30,325 nucleotides of DNA from CAYWTS01 sp964461265 (GTDB lineage Bacteria; Bacteroidota; Ignavibacteria; Tepidaquicellales; OLB5), in contig CAYWTS010000027.1 in assembly GCA_964461265.1 (NCBI GenBank), positions 1 through 30,325 of the forward strand, given 5' to 3'. Below are positions 21,954 to 30,313 of this stretch, piece by piece. Within the stretch, counting starts at the first letter, position 1. Each line of letters opens with the position of its first letter. A program made the position numbers and the translations under genes. Under the pieces are notes generated by a model. It had not been told where the DNA came from. It saw nothing but the letters and a program-made list of their open reading frames with translations, and made no database searches.

Positions 21954-23414
21954 TCATTTCCTGCTTTTAAGCTCTTCAGCTTTTTCATTGAGCCACCTGA
22001 ACTCCTGAACATGGATACCTTCTTTAAGTGTTTTTATAACATTAACAGCTAATTCAGGTTTATTCTTTTCCTTTGCTTTAATAATTGATGAATATAGCTT
22101 TAAAAAGTTTCTGTTACTTTCGTGAAAGGCAGGTGTATAAGTATTTTGTGATTTAGGAAGCAGATGCCTGAACGAATCGATTGTAAGGTAAGATTCAATG
22201 TAGAAAGATTTTTCATAGTATATCTTTAATAAAATTATCTTTATCATTATCAACAATTCGGGTTTATTAATCTTAATATTATTAAGTAAAGATAAAGAAC
22301 TCTCGAATCGGTTATTCGAAAATTCAATTAATGCTTTACTAATAGAAATATAATCATTGTGATAATCCCGAGAAAGTAATGTTTCATAATCTTTAATAAA
22401 TTTTACAGCCCAATTAGTTTTATTTATGTTTAATGCAGTTCTAACTATTGATATAAAATTATCTCCGTTAATCTGTTTAAGGAAAGGATGTAGTAAGAAA
22501 TTATCAGAAATAGCTCTTTTGTAAAAAATAAAGATATCATTTTCATACTTGAAGTTACCTTTAATAGTTTCAAGAGCAGAGAACCTCCGTAGTATATTTA
22601 ATAAACTGTAGTTTTGTACATGGGTTAAATTATTAGCTTTATTTAATAATATTTTTTTTAAAGCTCTAAAATATTGCTGTTCTCCTTTTGTAATAAGCAG
22701 TATTTCATTAAATAAAAGATTTATTATCGGGATATTTGAAAATTCATCTTTATGAATTTCCATGATCTTCATTACATCTTCTATAAAGCTCAGGTCAATA
22801 TCAAGCTTGCCATAGTTATTCCTGTGTAGCGTTGCTCTGTACGTTTCCAGGCAGAAAATCAGGTAAGACCGGGTATAATTATCTATCATATTCTTCGAAC
22901 TAAAGTTACATTGGATTTTGCTTTTTTTACTTAGCTTTTGGTTCCAGGAGTTAAAATAGTATAAGTTATCTTCAAATATTGCCTTATTGTAAAAATAAAA
23001 TTTATCTTTATTTACAACGCAAGCTAACATTTCTTCAATTTCTTTTTGAACTGTGCGAAACACTTTTGCATGTTTCCTGCAATTTAACTCTTCTAGCAAA
23101 AACAATTTTCTCCTAATTGGCATATTTCCGGAATTTACATAGGTTAGATATTCTTTAACCAGTGATGTTAGATTAGAGATGAGAACTCTCATAAATCCGT
23201 CATTGTATTTAGCTGACCCGAAGATTACTTTATAAACAAATGATTTATTAAGTTTCATTTCATTGAAATGAGGGTACTGTTTTTTGAGATAATCGAAAAG
23301 TTTTATAACACTCTTATTCTTATTAAAAAAAGGAGATTTAACAAAATTACCGAACTCTTTGAGCTCTTCACCCGATAATCCGCTTAATAAATCAACTAGG
23401 TTACTCTTTATCAT
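21954..23414 (-). CDS. Large conserved-type protein of unknown function
   Basis: A 486-residue protein without signal peptide or membrane segments, predicted almost entirely helical and rich in Lys, Asn, Ile and Leu. The N-terminus LLSGLSGEELKEFGNFVKSP then FFNKNKSVIKLFDYLKKQYP, followed by KLNKSFVYKVIFGSAKYNDG, resembles a family of uncharacterised proteins common in Bacteroidota and Ignavibacteria in which this 'elkeF..fv.SPfFNkn' opening is conserved. The C-terminal half looks like helical hairpin repeats (LSLLNNIKINKPELLIMIKI...), perhaps TPR-like scaffolding. No catalytic motif is seen. It is transcribed alone. Confidence 0.75.
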   Translation of the reverse strand: MIKSNLVDLLSGLSGEELKEFGNFVKSPFFNKNKSVIKLFDYLKKQYPHFNEMKLNKSFVYKVIFGSAKYNDGFMRVLISNLTSLVKEYLTYVNSGNMPIRRKLFLLEELNCRKHAKVFRTVQKEIEEMLACVVNKDKFYFYNKAIFEDNLYYFNSWNQKLSKKSKIQCNFSSKNMIDNYTRSYLIFCLETYRATLHRNNYGKLDIDLSFIEDVMKIMEIHKDEFSNIPIINLLFNEILLITKGEQQYFRALKKILLNKANNLTHVQNYSLLNILRRFSALETIKGNFKYENDIFIFYKRAISDNFLLHPFLKQINGDNFISIVRTALNINKTNWAVKFIKDYETLLSRDYHNDYISISKALIEFSNNRFESSLSLLNNIKINKPELLIMIKIILLKIYYEKSFYIESYLTIDSFRHLLPKSQNTYTPAFHESNRNFLKLYSSIIKAKEKNKPELAVNVIKTLKEGIHVQEFRWLNEKAEELKSRK

Positions 23415-23634
23415 AATTAAATAATTTTGCTATTATTTGCTAAAATAATCAAACTTATACAAAATTAATACTTAAAGTTGCATTTACCGGACTAAAATTA
23501 AACTAAACATATACTAACAATTAATAATTTCTTTCCATTGGTTTTAAGTAATATTTCAGCATTAAATAGTAGTAGTTTAATAAAAATTAAAATACCTGAG
23601 AAAATAAACACACTAACAATTTTTATTTTGAATC

Positions 23635-23666
23635 TTTGACATCCTATCCTGACAAATGTAAATTTG
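23635..23666 (+). promoter_or_regulatory. Consensus promoter of the fibronectin III protein
   Basis: TTTG (23635-23638), exactly 20 bp, then TAAATTTG (23659-23666): both boxes match the Bacteroidota-type consensus perfectly. The ATG at 23717 follows about 44 bases after the expected start site. Confidence 0.65.
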
Positions 23667-23716
23667 CCGTGTGTTTTTTATGTCAATTAATATAAAATCG
23701 TGGTTAAAATATATAA

Positions 23717-23986
23717 ATGGATAGAATAGTTTTATTTGCTACTTCTGGAGATTTACCGGGTGAAATTGACCTTCAGTGGGATTCAATTCCGGGTTCAAAG
23801 GCTTATGCTGTTCAGTATAGAAGAAATATTAAAAAAACTAAATGGAACATGATAGATATAACAGATGAGTCTCATTATACCATTACGGGTTTAAAAAGCA
23901 AAAAGGAATATATCTTCCGGGTTGCGGCAATCTACAATAATAAACAAGGCGACTGGTGCAAAGCAGTTACCAAAAAAGTAATCTGA
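23717..23986 (+). CDS. Stand-alone fibronectin type III domain protein
   Basis: An 89-residue protein that is essentially a single FN3 fold: GEIDLQWDSIPGSKAYAVQY (strands A-C with the conserved Trp and Tyr), then TGLKSKKEYIFRVAAIYNNK (the L-x-P/K-x-x-x-Y-x-F-R-V signature) and a last strand AVTKKVI. It has no signal peptide, so it should be cytosolic unless exported by an unknown route; FN3 domains are normally modules of secreted proteins. It is preceded by a perfect promoter and lies upstream of a T9SS cargo gene. Function unknown; possibly a binding or adaptor module. Confidence 0.75.
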   Translation: MDRIVLFATSGDLPGEIDLQWDSIPGSKAYAVQYRRNIKKTKWNMIDITDESHYTITGLKSKKEYIFRVAAIYNNKQGDWCKAVTKKVI

Positions 23987-24127
23987 TTATATGATTACAC
24001 TTGTAATTTACAAAAACTTGACTGTGATTAGTCCTTATAAGTTCAAAGTCGTTGAAGACTAAATCCTTTTTGAATATTCCAGGAAACTGAAAATACTTTT
24101 TTTAATAACTTAATATGAGTACAAATT

Positions 24128-25918
24128 ATGAAAACATTGAGAACAACTTTTCTTATATTGGTTCTACTGCTTTTTAAAAGCACAGTTATTAACGCTCAAT
24201 CAAGCGTTGGCGAAATACAACGGTTTACCGGAGCCGAAAATCCAATTCCGCAGGATATAATTGCCAGATATATATGTGCTAAGCAAACGCATGATAATGC
24301 AGAAAGATTAAAAGTGACTGAAGAAATTGAAAGATATTTGCCAAAGGAAAAAATAATACAAAAGGATGCACCATGCCAGTTAGAGGCTGGACCGGGAACC
24401 AAACCACCTTTTTATCCCGACTGGTACACAAACGACGTGCTGGTTCATTCTGGAATGGTTGCCTTCGAAGGCAATTTCAAGCAAATTGACTTGAAACAAG
24501 GCGAAGACGGGTGGATGTATCTTGCTGTAAACAGGTATAATACAGGTTATAATGGTTATATTACTGTTTACAGGTCTTCAAATGGCGGAGCAAACTGGAC
24601 ATCGGTAAACGGAGTTTATTCACCTACAGCTTATTACCAGAGCATTTCGATGCTGGTGGAAAACAGAAGCTCTAATAACTCGAATCCGGATTCTACAAGG
24701 ATACTAGTGTATTATACATACAGCGTTGTATCTAATTTTCAAAATGCATGGTTAGCGTGTGTCAGTTTCAGAAGAGACGGAGCTGCATGGTACCTTAATG
24801 CTGAAGGTCCTGCTTCGGGAAATAAGTATGAATTCCCGTCTGCTTGCAGTGACGGTATGTATTGGGATTTAGCAACTTATACCCACTGTATAGTCAGAGA
24901 AGTAACAAACGGCGGAACCGATGTCGGGCTCAGGCATTTTTTAAGTACAAACTGGGGCGTCTCACACAGCAGTGCTCTGATAACTACTCCTTATGAAGAT
25001 ATTTACCCGAGTGCTCAATATGGTGAAAAACAAACCGGTACAGATTCAATCTACATAGCATGTGAAAGACATATAAATTCAACAGAATATGAGTTAAGAT
25101 TACATGCTATTCCAGAATGGACAAACAGCTCAAATTATTATACATACTATATATCCGATGCACCCTCTGGTGTAAAGTATGAAAAGCCGGTATTAACCGT
25201 TGTTCAGCAGCAATATACTCTTCCCAGAAAAATGCTAATAACCTGCACAAGAAATCTTAATCCGAGATATTTTTATTCTTCCAACGGTGCTCATTCATGG
25301 ACAATTGACCAGCTTATGGGACCAAATACTACATGCCAGGCAATCTGGACTACGTGCAGCAGTGACTCTCTGACTTCGGGGGGGTTCTATGTAGTAATGG
25401 GTTATGTTTCAACCGATGGGGATTCGTTAAATATTAAAAAAATAGACATTCCCCAAACTTCAGCTATGATCTATTACAAAAAAAACAGCAATTATGCATG
25501 GGGTGGGATTCCTATATCAACATCAATTTGTAAAACAGGTAATGGTAAGTATGCATCTTTTGCTTATGCCGGTTCAGCTACTGTTCCAACAAATGTTTAT
25601 TATAACGCTGAAATGTTAATTAATGGAATTAATTCGAATAACGGTTCGATTCCCGAAAAATACCAGTTAAGCCAAAACTATCCGAATCCGTTTAATCCGG
25701 TTACAATTATTAATTTCAGTATTCCAAAAACAAGTTCTGTAACCTTGGTTTTTTACGATGTACTTGGAAAAGAAGTTATAACGCTTGTAAATGATAAGTT
25801 AAAATCCGGTAATTATAAAGTTGAATTTGACGGAACAAATTATTCGAGCGGAATATATTATTATCGATTGAAGACAGATGATTATGCTGAAACCAAGAAG
25901 ATGATTCTTATAAAGTAA
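24128..25918 (+). CDS. T9SS-secreted sialidase/BNR-like beta-propeller protein
   Basis: A 596-residue exported protein. A signal peptide (MKTLRTTFLILVLLLFKSTV…NAQ) precedes a short helical prodomain-like segment (residues about 30-80, IARYICAKQTHDNAERLKVT) and a long beta-rich body with an Asp-box-like word YRSSNGGANWTSVNG and related strands, suggesting a sialidase-type propeller. The catalytic Arg triad of true sialidases is not evident. The C-terminus is a T9SS type A sorting domain: NYPNPFNPVTIINFSIPK, FYDVLGKEVITLVN, YSSGIYYYRLKT, KKMILIK. It has an unusually high number of cysteines for a propeller (several in YICAKQ, ASCSDG, CIVRE, ITCTRN). Surface or released protein; ligand unknown. 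Confidence 0.85.
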   Translation: MKTLRTTFLILVLLLFKSTVINAQSSVGEIQRFTGAENPIPQDIIARYICAKQTHDNAERLKVTEEIERYLPKEKIIQKDAPCQLEAGPGTKPPFYPDWYTNDVLVHSGMVAFEGNFKQIDLKQGEDGWMYLAVNRYNTGYNGYITVYRSSNGGANWTSVNGVYSPTAYYQSISMLVENRSSNNSNPDSTRILVYYTYSVVSNFQNAWLACVSFRRDGAAWYLNAEGPASGNKYEFPSACSDGMYWDLATYTHCIVREVTNGGTDVGLRHFLSTNWGVSHSSALITTPYEDIYPSAQYGEKQTGTDSIYIACERHINSTEYELRLHAIPEWTNSSNYYTYYISDAPSGVKYEKPVLTVVQQQYTLPRKMLITCTRNLNPRYFYSSNGAHSWTIDQLMGPNTTCQAIWTTCSSDSLTSGGFYVVMGYVSTDGDSLNIKKIDIPQTSAMIYYKKNSNYAWGGIPISTSICKTGNGKYASFAYAGSATVPTNVYYNAEMLINGINSNNGSIPEKYQLSQNYPNPFNPVTIINFSIPKTSSVTLVFYDVLGKEVITLVNDKLKSGNYKVEFDGTNYSSGIYYYRLKTDDYAETKKMILIK

Positions 25919-26022
25919 TTAAAAATTAATTCTGTATGCTAATAGAAGTTATTTATTACGTATAGATAGACAATTAATTTGTTACAATTAAATATAAATC
26001 GAAAAACCAAATTAAAAACAAA

Positions 26023-27465
26023 ATGAAAAACAAAATATTCATGTCTTTAATGCTCCTGTTAATAACAGGTGTTACTCAATCGCAGTGGCAGCCCGATTTT
26101 CAACTGACCAATAACACTGCACATTCATATACATCTTATAATAACGCATGGTGTATTGCCCCAAGCGGTTCGGATGTGCATGTTGTATGGTATGATGACC
26201 GTGACGGCAATTATGAGATATACTACAAACGCTCTTCGGATGCAGGAGTAAGCTGGGGTACAGATACACGGCTGACAAATAACACTTCTGCTTCAGGATA
26301 TCCTTCAGTTGCAGTATCCGGTTCAGCTGTGCACGTTGTATGGAGGGACGAACGTGACGGCAACTATGAGATATATTACAAACGCTCAATCACTGCGGGC
26401 CTAGTCTGGACCTCTGATATACGGTTGACAAATAACGCTAGCTGGTCATCGTATCCATCAATCACAATAAACGCCTCGGTTTTACACGTAGTTTGGCAGG
26501 ATAATCGTGACGGTAACTATGAAATATACTACAAACGCTCAAACGACGGGGGTGTTAACTGGGGCTCAGATACCAGACTTACATTTAACGCTAATGATTC
26601 AAGATTCCCTTCATCGGCAGTAAACATTTCGGCTGTGCACACCGTGTGGCATGATAACCGTGACGGTAACTGGGAGATATACTACAAACGCTCAAATGAT
26701 GGAGGGATAAACTGGGGTGCCGATACACGACTTACAAATAACACTGCTGAATCATACTATCCTTCTGTTGCTGTATCCGGTTTGGTTGTGCATGTTGTAT
26801 GGCACGATACCCGTGACGGGAACGAAGAGATATACTACAAACGCTCTACAGACGGAGGCGTAAACTGGGGATCAGATCAACGACTGACAAATAACACTTA
26901 TGGGTCTGGGAATCCTTCTATCTCGGTATCCGGCTCATTGGTCCATGTTGTATGGTATGACTACCGTGACGGGAACTATGAGATATATTACAAACGCTCT
27001 ACAGACGGAGGCGTAAACTGGGGCTCAGATACACGACTTACGAATAACAGTGCTGAATCATTATATCCTTCTGCAGCAGTATACGGCACAAATGTTTATG
27101 TTGTATGGTATGACTCTCGTACAGGAAACTATGAGATATACTACAAACGCGATCCAACGGGTAATCCTATTGGCATAAAAAATATTGGTTTAGAGCTCCC
27201 TAAGAAGTTTTCTTTATTGCAGAATTATCCAAATCCTTTCAACCCAAAAACAACTTTTACTTTCAGCATTCCAAAAAGAGAGAAAGTGCAATTAATTGTT
27301 TATGATGTCCTGGGTCATGAGATCGTGGTTTTAGTTAACAATATTATGAACAGTGGCAATTACTTGGTGGATTTCGACGCCACAAACCTTTCAAGTGGTA
27401 TATATCTGTATAAATTAGTTTCAGGTAATTTTGTTGATGTTAAGAAAATGGTACTCGTAAGATAA
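26023..27465 (+). CDS. T9SS-secreted protein with seven 51-residue repeats (putative seven-bladed propeller)
   Basis: A 480-residue exported protein: signal peptide (MKNKIFMSLMLLLITGVTQS), a repeat body (residues about 22-385) and a T9SS sorting domain (NYPNPFNPKTTFTFSIPK … SSGIYLYKLVS … KKMVLVR). The body has seven units of 51 residues built on V-VVW-D-RDGN-EIYYKRS-DGGVNWGSDTRLTNN; EIYYKR occurs seven times at even spacing. Each unit carries an Asp-box (SxDGGxxWG) and would form one blade, so seven units predict a closed seven-bladed propeller. The repeats are also strongly alike at DNA level (CGTGACGG, GAGATATACTACAAACGCTC), suggesting recent expansion. A strong terminator follows. It probably binds a glycan or protein at the surface. 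Confidence 0.88.
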   Translation: MKNKIFMSLMLLLITGVTQSQWQPDFQLTNNTAHSYTSYNNAWCIAPSGSDVHVVWYDDRDGNYEIYYKRSSDAGVSWGTDTRLTNNTSASGYPSVAVSGSAVHVVWRDERDGNYEIYYKRSITAGLVWTSDIRLTNNASWSSYPSITINASVLHVVWQDNRDGNYEIYYKRSNDGGVNWGSDTRLTFNANDSRFPSSAVNISAVHTVWHDNRDGNWEIYYKRSNDGGINWGADTRLTNNTAESYYPSVAVSGLVVHVVWHDTRDGNEEIYYKRSTDGGVNWGSDQRLTNNTYGSGNPSISVSGSLVHVVWYDYRDGNYEIYYKRSTDGGVNWGSDTRLTNNSAESLYPSAAVYGTNVYVVWYDSRTGNYEIYYKRDPTGNPIGIKNIGLELPKKFSLLQNYPNPFNPKTTFTFSIPKREKVQLIVYDVLGHEIVVLVNNIMNSGNYLVDFDATNLSSGIYLYKLVSGNFVDVKKMVLVR

Positions 27466-27487
27466 TAAAAGGAAAACTGCATTAACA

Positions 27488-27522
27488 ATAGACTGGAGGT
27501 TTACGCTTCCAGTCTATTTTTG
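27488..27522 (+). terminator. Rho-independent terminator after the repeat protein
   Basis: ATAGACTGGA (27488-27497), a 10-base loop, then TCCAGTCTAT (27508-27517) running into TTTTTG: a perfect 10-bp stem followed by a T-run, 22 bases after the stop codon of the seven-repeat gene. Confidence 0.85.
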
Positions 27523-27651
27523 TGTATTTACTCATTTTAATTGAAAATCAGCAGGGACGCAGATAATTTTTACTTAACAATTAAAAATTACGAATTAAGA
27601 ATTTTTAGCTTACATTGCCGGCTTTTTAATGAGCCCAAAAAATAGTCAACT

Positions 27652-27700
27652 TTAACTACTCAACTACTTTCCGTGGCAATTCTTATATTTCTTACCGCTG
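27652..27700. repeat. Direct repeat, left copy (secA 3' end remnant)
   Basis: These 49 bases match 30265-30313 at 46 positions in the same orientation. Read on the minus strand they encode NSGKKYKNCHGK and a TAG stop (27664-27666): the end of the SEC-C zinc motif of SecA. Upstream in frame only a few codons (KNA) precede a stop at 27718-27720, so this is a remnant, not a gene. It marks the left border of the restriction-modification island. Confidence 0.8.
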
Positions 27701-27717
27701 TTGGCATTTTTTATGTA
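27664..27717 (-). pseudogene. Remnant of a SecA C-terminal (SEC-C) tail
   Basis: A short minus-strand frame reads …NANSGKKYKNCHGK-stop. The first Cys pair of the SEC-C motif (CPCGSGKKYKNCHGK in the intact copy at the right edge) is lost here, replaced by an unrelated sequence, while the second Cys-His pair is intact. It cannot make a protein alone. Confidence 0.7.
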
Positions 27718-27849
27718 CTAATCTAGCTTGTTAACTATTTAAACATTCATCTGATTAACAGATTGGCTTTTTTTATTTAAATATCAGGATTAATTAATAT
27801 ATGACTTTAAATTTCAATAATTATTAAATTATATAAATAAAGTACAAAA

Positions 27850-28920
27850 ATGATAATTAATCAACCTAAAATACTCGAAATCTTAAACAATACCATACAT
27901 AAAAAAAACCTACAAGAAATTAAAGTAAATATTGAAAACATAAAGCAAAATTTAACAACTTTTAAAAACGATAATATCGGCTTATTGAATATTTCCTCTA
28001 ATGGTGAGACTATTCAAATTGAAAAAGACTATCTAGAAAAAGAACTTCAGCAAATATTGGAAACACAAACATTAGAACGAACCAAGTATTATGTAAATAG
28101 GTTAATCAAATCACTAATTGAAGTTAAAACAAGTAAAATAAATGAATTGAACCTAAACAGATGGAAGGAATATAATGACATAATTACCGATAGTTTATGG
28201 ATTTTCGATAAGAGAGATAATTCCGGAGTACACACTGCAGGTTATTGGGGTAATTTTGTTCCACAAATACCAAATCAGTTCATAAAAAGATACACTAAAA
28301 AAAATGATTGGGTACTTGACACATTTCTAGGTTGCGGTACAACGCTAATAGAATGTCAACGCTTAGGAAGAAATGGAATAGGAATTGAACTGCAAAGTGA
28401 TATTGCTAAACAAGCCTTCAAAACGATTGAAAAGGAGAAAAATCTTTTTTCACATAACATAAATGAAAAAGTGAAAGTCGGTGACAGCACCGAAATTGAT
28501 TATGAAGTTTTATTAAATGAAATCGGTATCAAAACTGTACAACTTCTCATTATGCATCCACCATATTGGGATATTATTAAATTTAGTGATAATAAAAAAG
28601 ATTTATCAAATTGTAAATCAATTGATGAGTTCCTTGTACTAATGAGTAAAATAATTAATAAAACTTATAAAATATTAGAAAAAGGACGTTATTTAGTATT
28701 AGTTATTGGTGATAAATATTCAAAAGGCGAATGGATACCTTTAGGCTTTTATACTATGCAGAAAGCTCTTGAAGCAGGTTACAGTTTAAAAAGTATTATA
28801 GTTAAAAATTTTGATGAAACATTAAGTAAGAGAAACCAAAAAGAACTTTGGCGTTATAGAGCTTTAGTGGGCGGATTTTATATTTTTAAACATGAATATA
28901 TATTTTTACTTAAAAAGTAA
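27850..28920 (+). CDS. DNA methyltransferase (N6_N4 type), probable R-M modification enzyme
   Basis: A 356-residue DNA methylase. Motif I, the SAM site, is LDTFLGCGTTLIECQRLGRN (156-175) after the typical WGNFVPQIPNQFIKRYTKK lead-in; motif IV is MHPPYWDIIKFS with HPPYW at 236-240 instead of the more usual D/S/NPPY. GDKYSKGEWIPLGF and WRYRALVGGFYIFKHEYIF are later conserved segments of N4-cytosine/N6-adenine methylases with this order. Residues 1-115 are helical and may recognise DNA. The sequence is very AT-rich. The HNH endonuclease-like gene 570 bp downstream is the likely partner, making a type II restriction-modification pair. The target sequence is unknown. Confidence 0.85.
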   Translation: MIINQPKILEILNNTIHKKNLQEIKVNIENIKQNLTTFKNDNIGLLNISSNGETIQIEKDYLEKELQQILETQTLERTKYYVNRLIKSLIEVKTSKINELNLNRWKEYNDIITDSLWIFDKRDNSGVHTAGYWGNFVPQIPNQFIKRYTKKNDWVLDTFLGCGTTLIECQRLGRNGIGIELQSDIAKQAFKTIEKEKNLFSHNINEKVKVGDSTEIDYEVLLNEIGIKTVQLLIMHPPYWDIIKFSDNKKDLSNCKSIDEFLVLMSKIINKTYKILEKGRYLVLVIGDKYSKGEWIPLGFYTMQKALEAGYSLKSIIVKNFDETLSKRNQKELWRYRALVGGFYIFKHEYIFLLKK

Positions 28921-28928
28921 TTCCTTAC

Positions 28929-29452
28929 ATGAAGAAAAATAAATATTTAACAGCAGAAGAATTGCTTATTCTTAATGAAAATCAAAATATATTAAAGTTT
29001 GAGTACAGCAGTGATGCAAAAGATAAAATAAAAAATGATTTAGCAAAAACCAAAAATTATAAGAAATATTTATTTTATAAAGTAACGGGTTGCTGAGGCG
29101 GAGCGGTGTTGGGCAAGGTCTATATCTTGGCAAAGACATGAAAGCACTTCTTAACTTTTATAATAACGAAGGAAAACGTGGAGCAATAAAAAAGTATAAA
29201 GGAAATCCCAAGTTTATAGATTTAACTAAATATAAAAACTTTAGAGTATTTGAAAACATTGCTATTAAAAATTTTACTAAATTAAGATATAATGAACATT
29301 TAAAATCAATTACTTTAGAAATGGGATTTGATGGTATCAGATATTATGACCCAACTGCTACGGGTGAGGAATTTGTATTATATAATACCAAGAAAGTTAA
29401 GTTAATTAGTGTTATTAAAAATAGAAAGTATTTGAATTCATATTTTGTTTAA
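28929..29452 (+). pseudogene. Frameshifted ADP-ribosyltransferase-like gene
   Basis: The ATG at 28929 starts MKKNKYLTAEELLILNENQN… and reads to VTGC, ending in TGA at 29094-29096. From about 29090 the +2 frame continues as LLRRSGVGQGLYLGKDMKAL, then NPKFIDLTKYKNFRVFENIA and, near the end, LEMGFDGIRYYDPTATGEEF-VLYNTKKVKLI. GxGxGLYLxxD with a distal GFDGI…GEEFVLYN segment resembles the ART-like fold found in toxin and phage proteins. A one-base deletion near the GGGT at 29087-29090 would explain the break (KVTG joined to LLRRSG). It lies between the methyltransferase (8 bp after its stop) and the endonuclease. Function is tentative. Confidence 0.6.
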
Positions 29453-29489
29453 AAAGTGTTTTTAATAATGAGATTAAATAATTCTATCT

Positions 29490-30137
29490 ATGGTTAATCA
29501 TCCGTTTAATGAAGGTACAAAGCTAGCGAGCATTTTTACAATATTATCTGATTGCGAGTGGCACTGCGGTAAACATGAATTACCGGGTACACAACCTGCT
29601 AAAGCAATTCAAATTATTAGACAACATGGTTTCAATATAGAAAATAGCACAAGATATTGTTCAGTTTGTAAAGATAAAACTGTTCATCGGCGTTTAAAAT
29701 CTACACTTCCAACCGCTGAGTCATACATAAGATTACAATTACCATCAATTTTAAGAGAAAGAGTATTAAAGTTATACAACAATACTGAAGCTATAACAAT
29801 GAGGAAAATGATTCCTAACCAATTAGAAGTTGACCATAGATTTCCACAAGTACGTTGGTCAAAAGATGAATATTATAATATTTCGATGTCAGATAAAGAA
29901 CTTAGAAATAAATTTCAACTTTTGACAAGAGAACATAACTTATGGAAAAGCAGGTATTGCGAAAACTGTAAAAAAACAGGCGTAAGAGGTACTTTTATAG
30001 GAATTAATTATTTTTATATTGGAAGTGAGTTATGGGATAAAAATATAAAAGATGATAATGAAAAAGGTTGTATTGGTTGTTTTTGGTATAATCCAGACGA
30101 GTGGAGAAAAAATTTAAACGAAGAATTAAATAAATAA
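29490..30137 (+). CDS. HNH-type endonuclease with zinc-knuckle cysteines, probable type II restriction enzyme
   Basis: A 215-residue protein. Residues 8-50 (EGTKLASIFTILSDCEWHCG, ..AKAIQIIRQHGFNI) look like a winged helix. C57-x2-C60 forms a first zinc knuckle. The HNH core is LEVDHRFPQVRW (Asp115-His116) and REHNLWKSRYC (Asn150), framed by C157-x2-C160 and C194-x2-C197 (GCIGCFWYNPDEW). This layout is known from HNH restriction endonucleases associated with DNA methylases, which fits the upstream methyltransferase. A decayed mobile element begins at the very next base after the stop. The cut site cannot be inferred. An alternative is a homing-type or defence nuclease. Confidence 0.75.
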   Translation: MVNHPFNEGTKLASIFTILSDCEWHCGKHELPGTQPAKAIQIIRQHGFNIENSTRYCSVCKDKTVHRRLKSTLPTAESYIRLQLPSILRERVLKLYNNTEAITMRKMIPNQLEVDHRFPQVRWSKDEYYNISMSDKELRNKFQLLTREHNLWKSRYCENCKKTGVRGTFIGINYFYIGSELWDKNIKDDNEKGCIGCFWYNPDEWRKNLNEELNK

Positions 30138-30232
30138 CTGAAATTACGCAAAATGAGAAAAATGCCATAAAATTTAACTCCGTTAGGGCAGCATATTTTT
30201 TAGATTCCCGCCTCTACTGGAATGTTTTTGCA
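30138..30232. mobile_element. Decayed third copy of the 155-bp MITE-like element
   Basis: CTGAAATTACGCAAAATGA begins one base after the endonuclease stop and aligns with the left end of copy A. A degenerate first hairpin region (AACTCCGTTAGGGCAGCATATT) and the last hairpin (AGATTCCCGCC…TGGAATG) are recognisable, but the middle third and the right terminal repeat are missing. It is orientated like copy A. Confidence 0.65.
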
Positions 30233-30264
30233 TATCATCAGATACGTATTAACCATTCAACTGA

Positions 30265-30313
30265 TTAACTACTCAATTACTTCCCGTGACAATTCTTATA
30301 TTTCTTACCGCTG
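30265..30313. repeat. Direct repeat, right copy (intact secA 3' end)
   Basis: It matches 27652-27700 at 46 of 49 positions; similarity fades leftward in the bases after the secA stop (TCAACT with a 2-bp gap). It marks the right border of the island and lies within and just past the end of the true secA gene. Confidence 0.8.

Noticed and set aside
26150..27160. Direct repeats resembling a CRISPR or intergenic satellite array
   Set aside because: The 153-bp units are an exact multiple of three, lie inside one open frame with signal peptide and sorting domain, and have no short unique spacers.
27749..27775. A terminator just upstream of the DNA methyltransferase (ATCTG-ATTAA-CAGAT then T-run)
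   Set aside because: The stem is only 5 bp and AT-rich, and the strong terminator at 27488-27522 already ends the upstream transcript, so it is not listed as a feature.
2481..29096. Stop-codon reassignment, because three genes (2493 TAA, 19814 TAA, 29094 TGA) are interrupted in frame or near a frameshift
   Set aside because: All intact genes in the window, including guaB, acs, feoB and sppA, end normally at TAA, TAG or TGA without read-through, and the third case is a frameshift. Independent lesions or sequence errors explain them.
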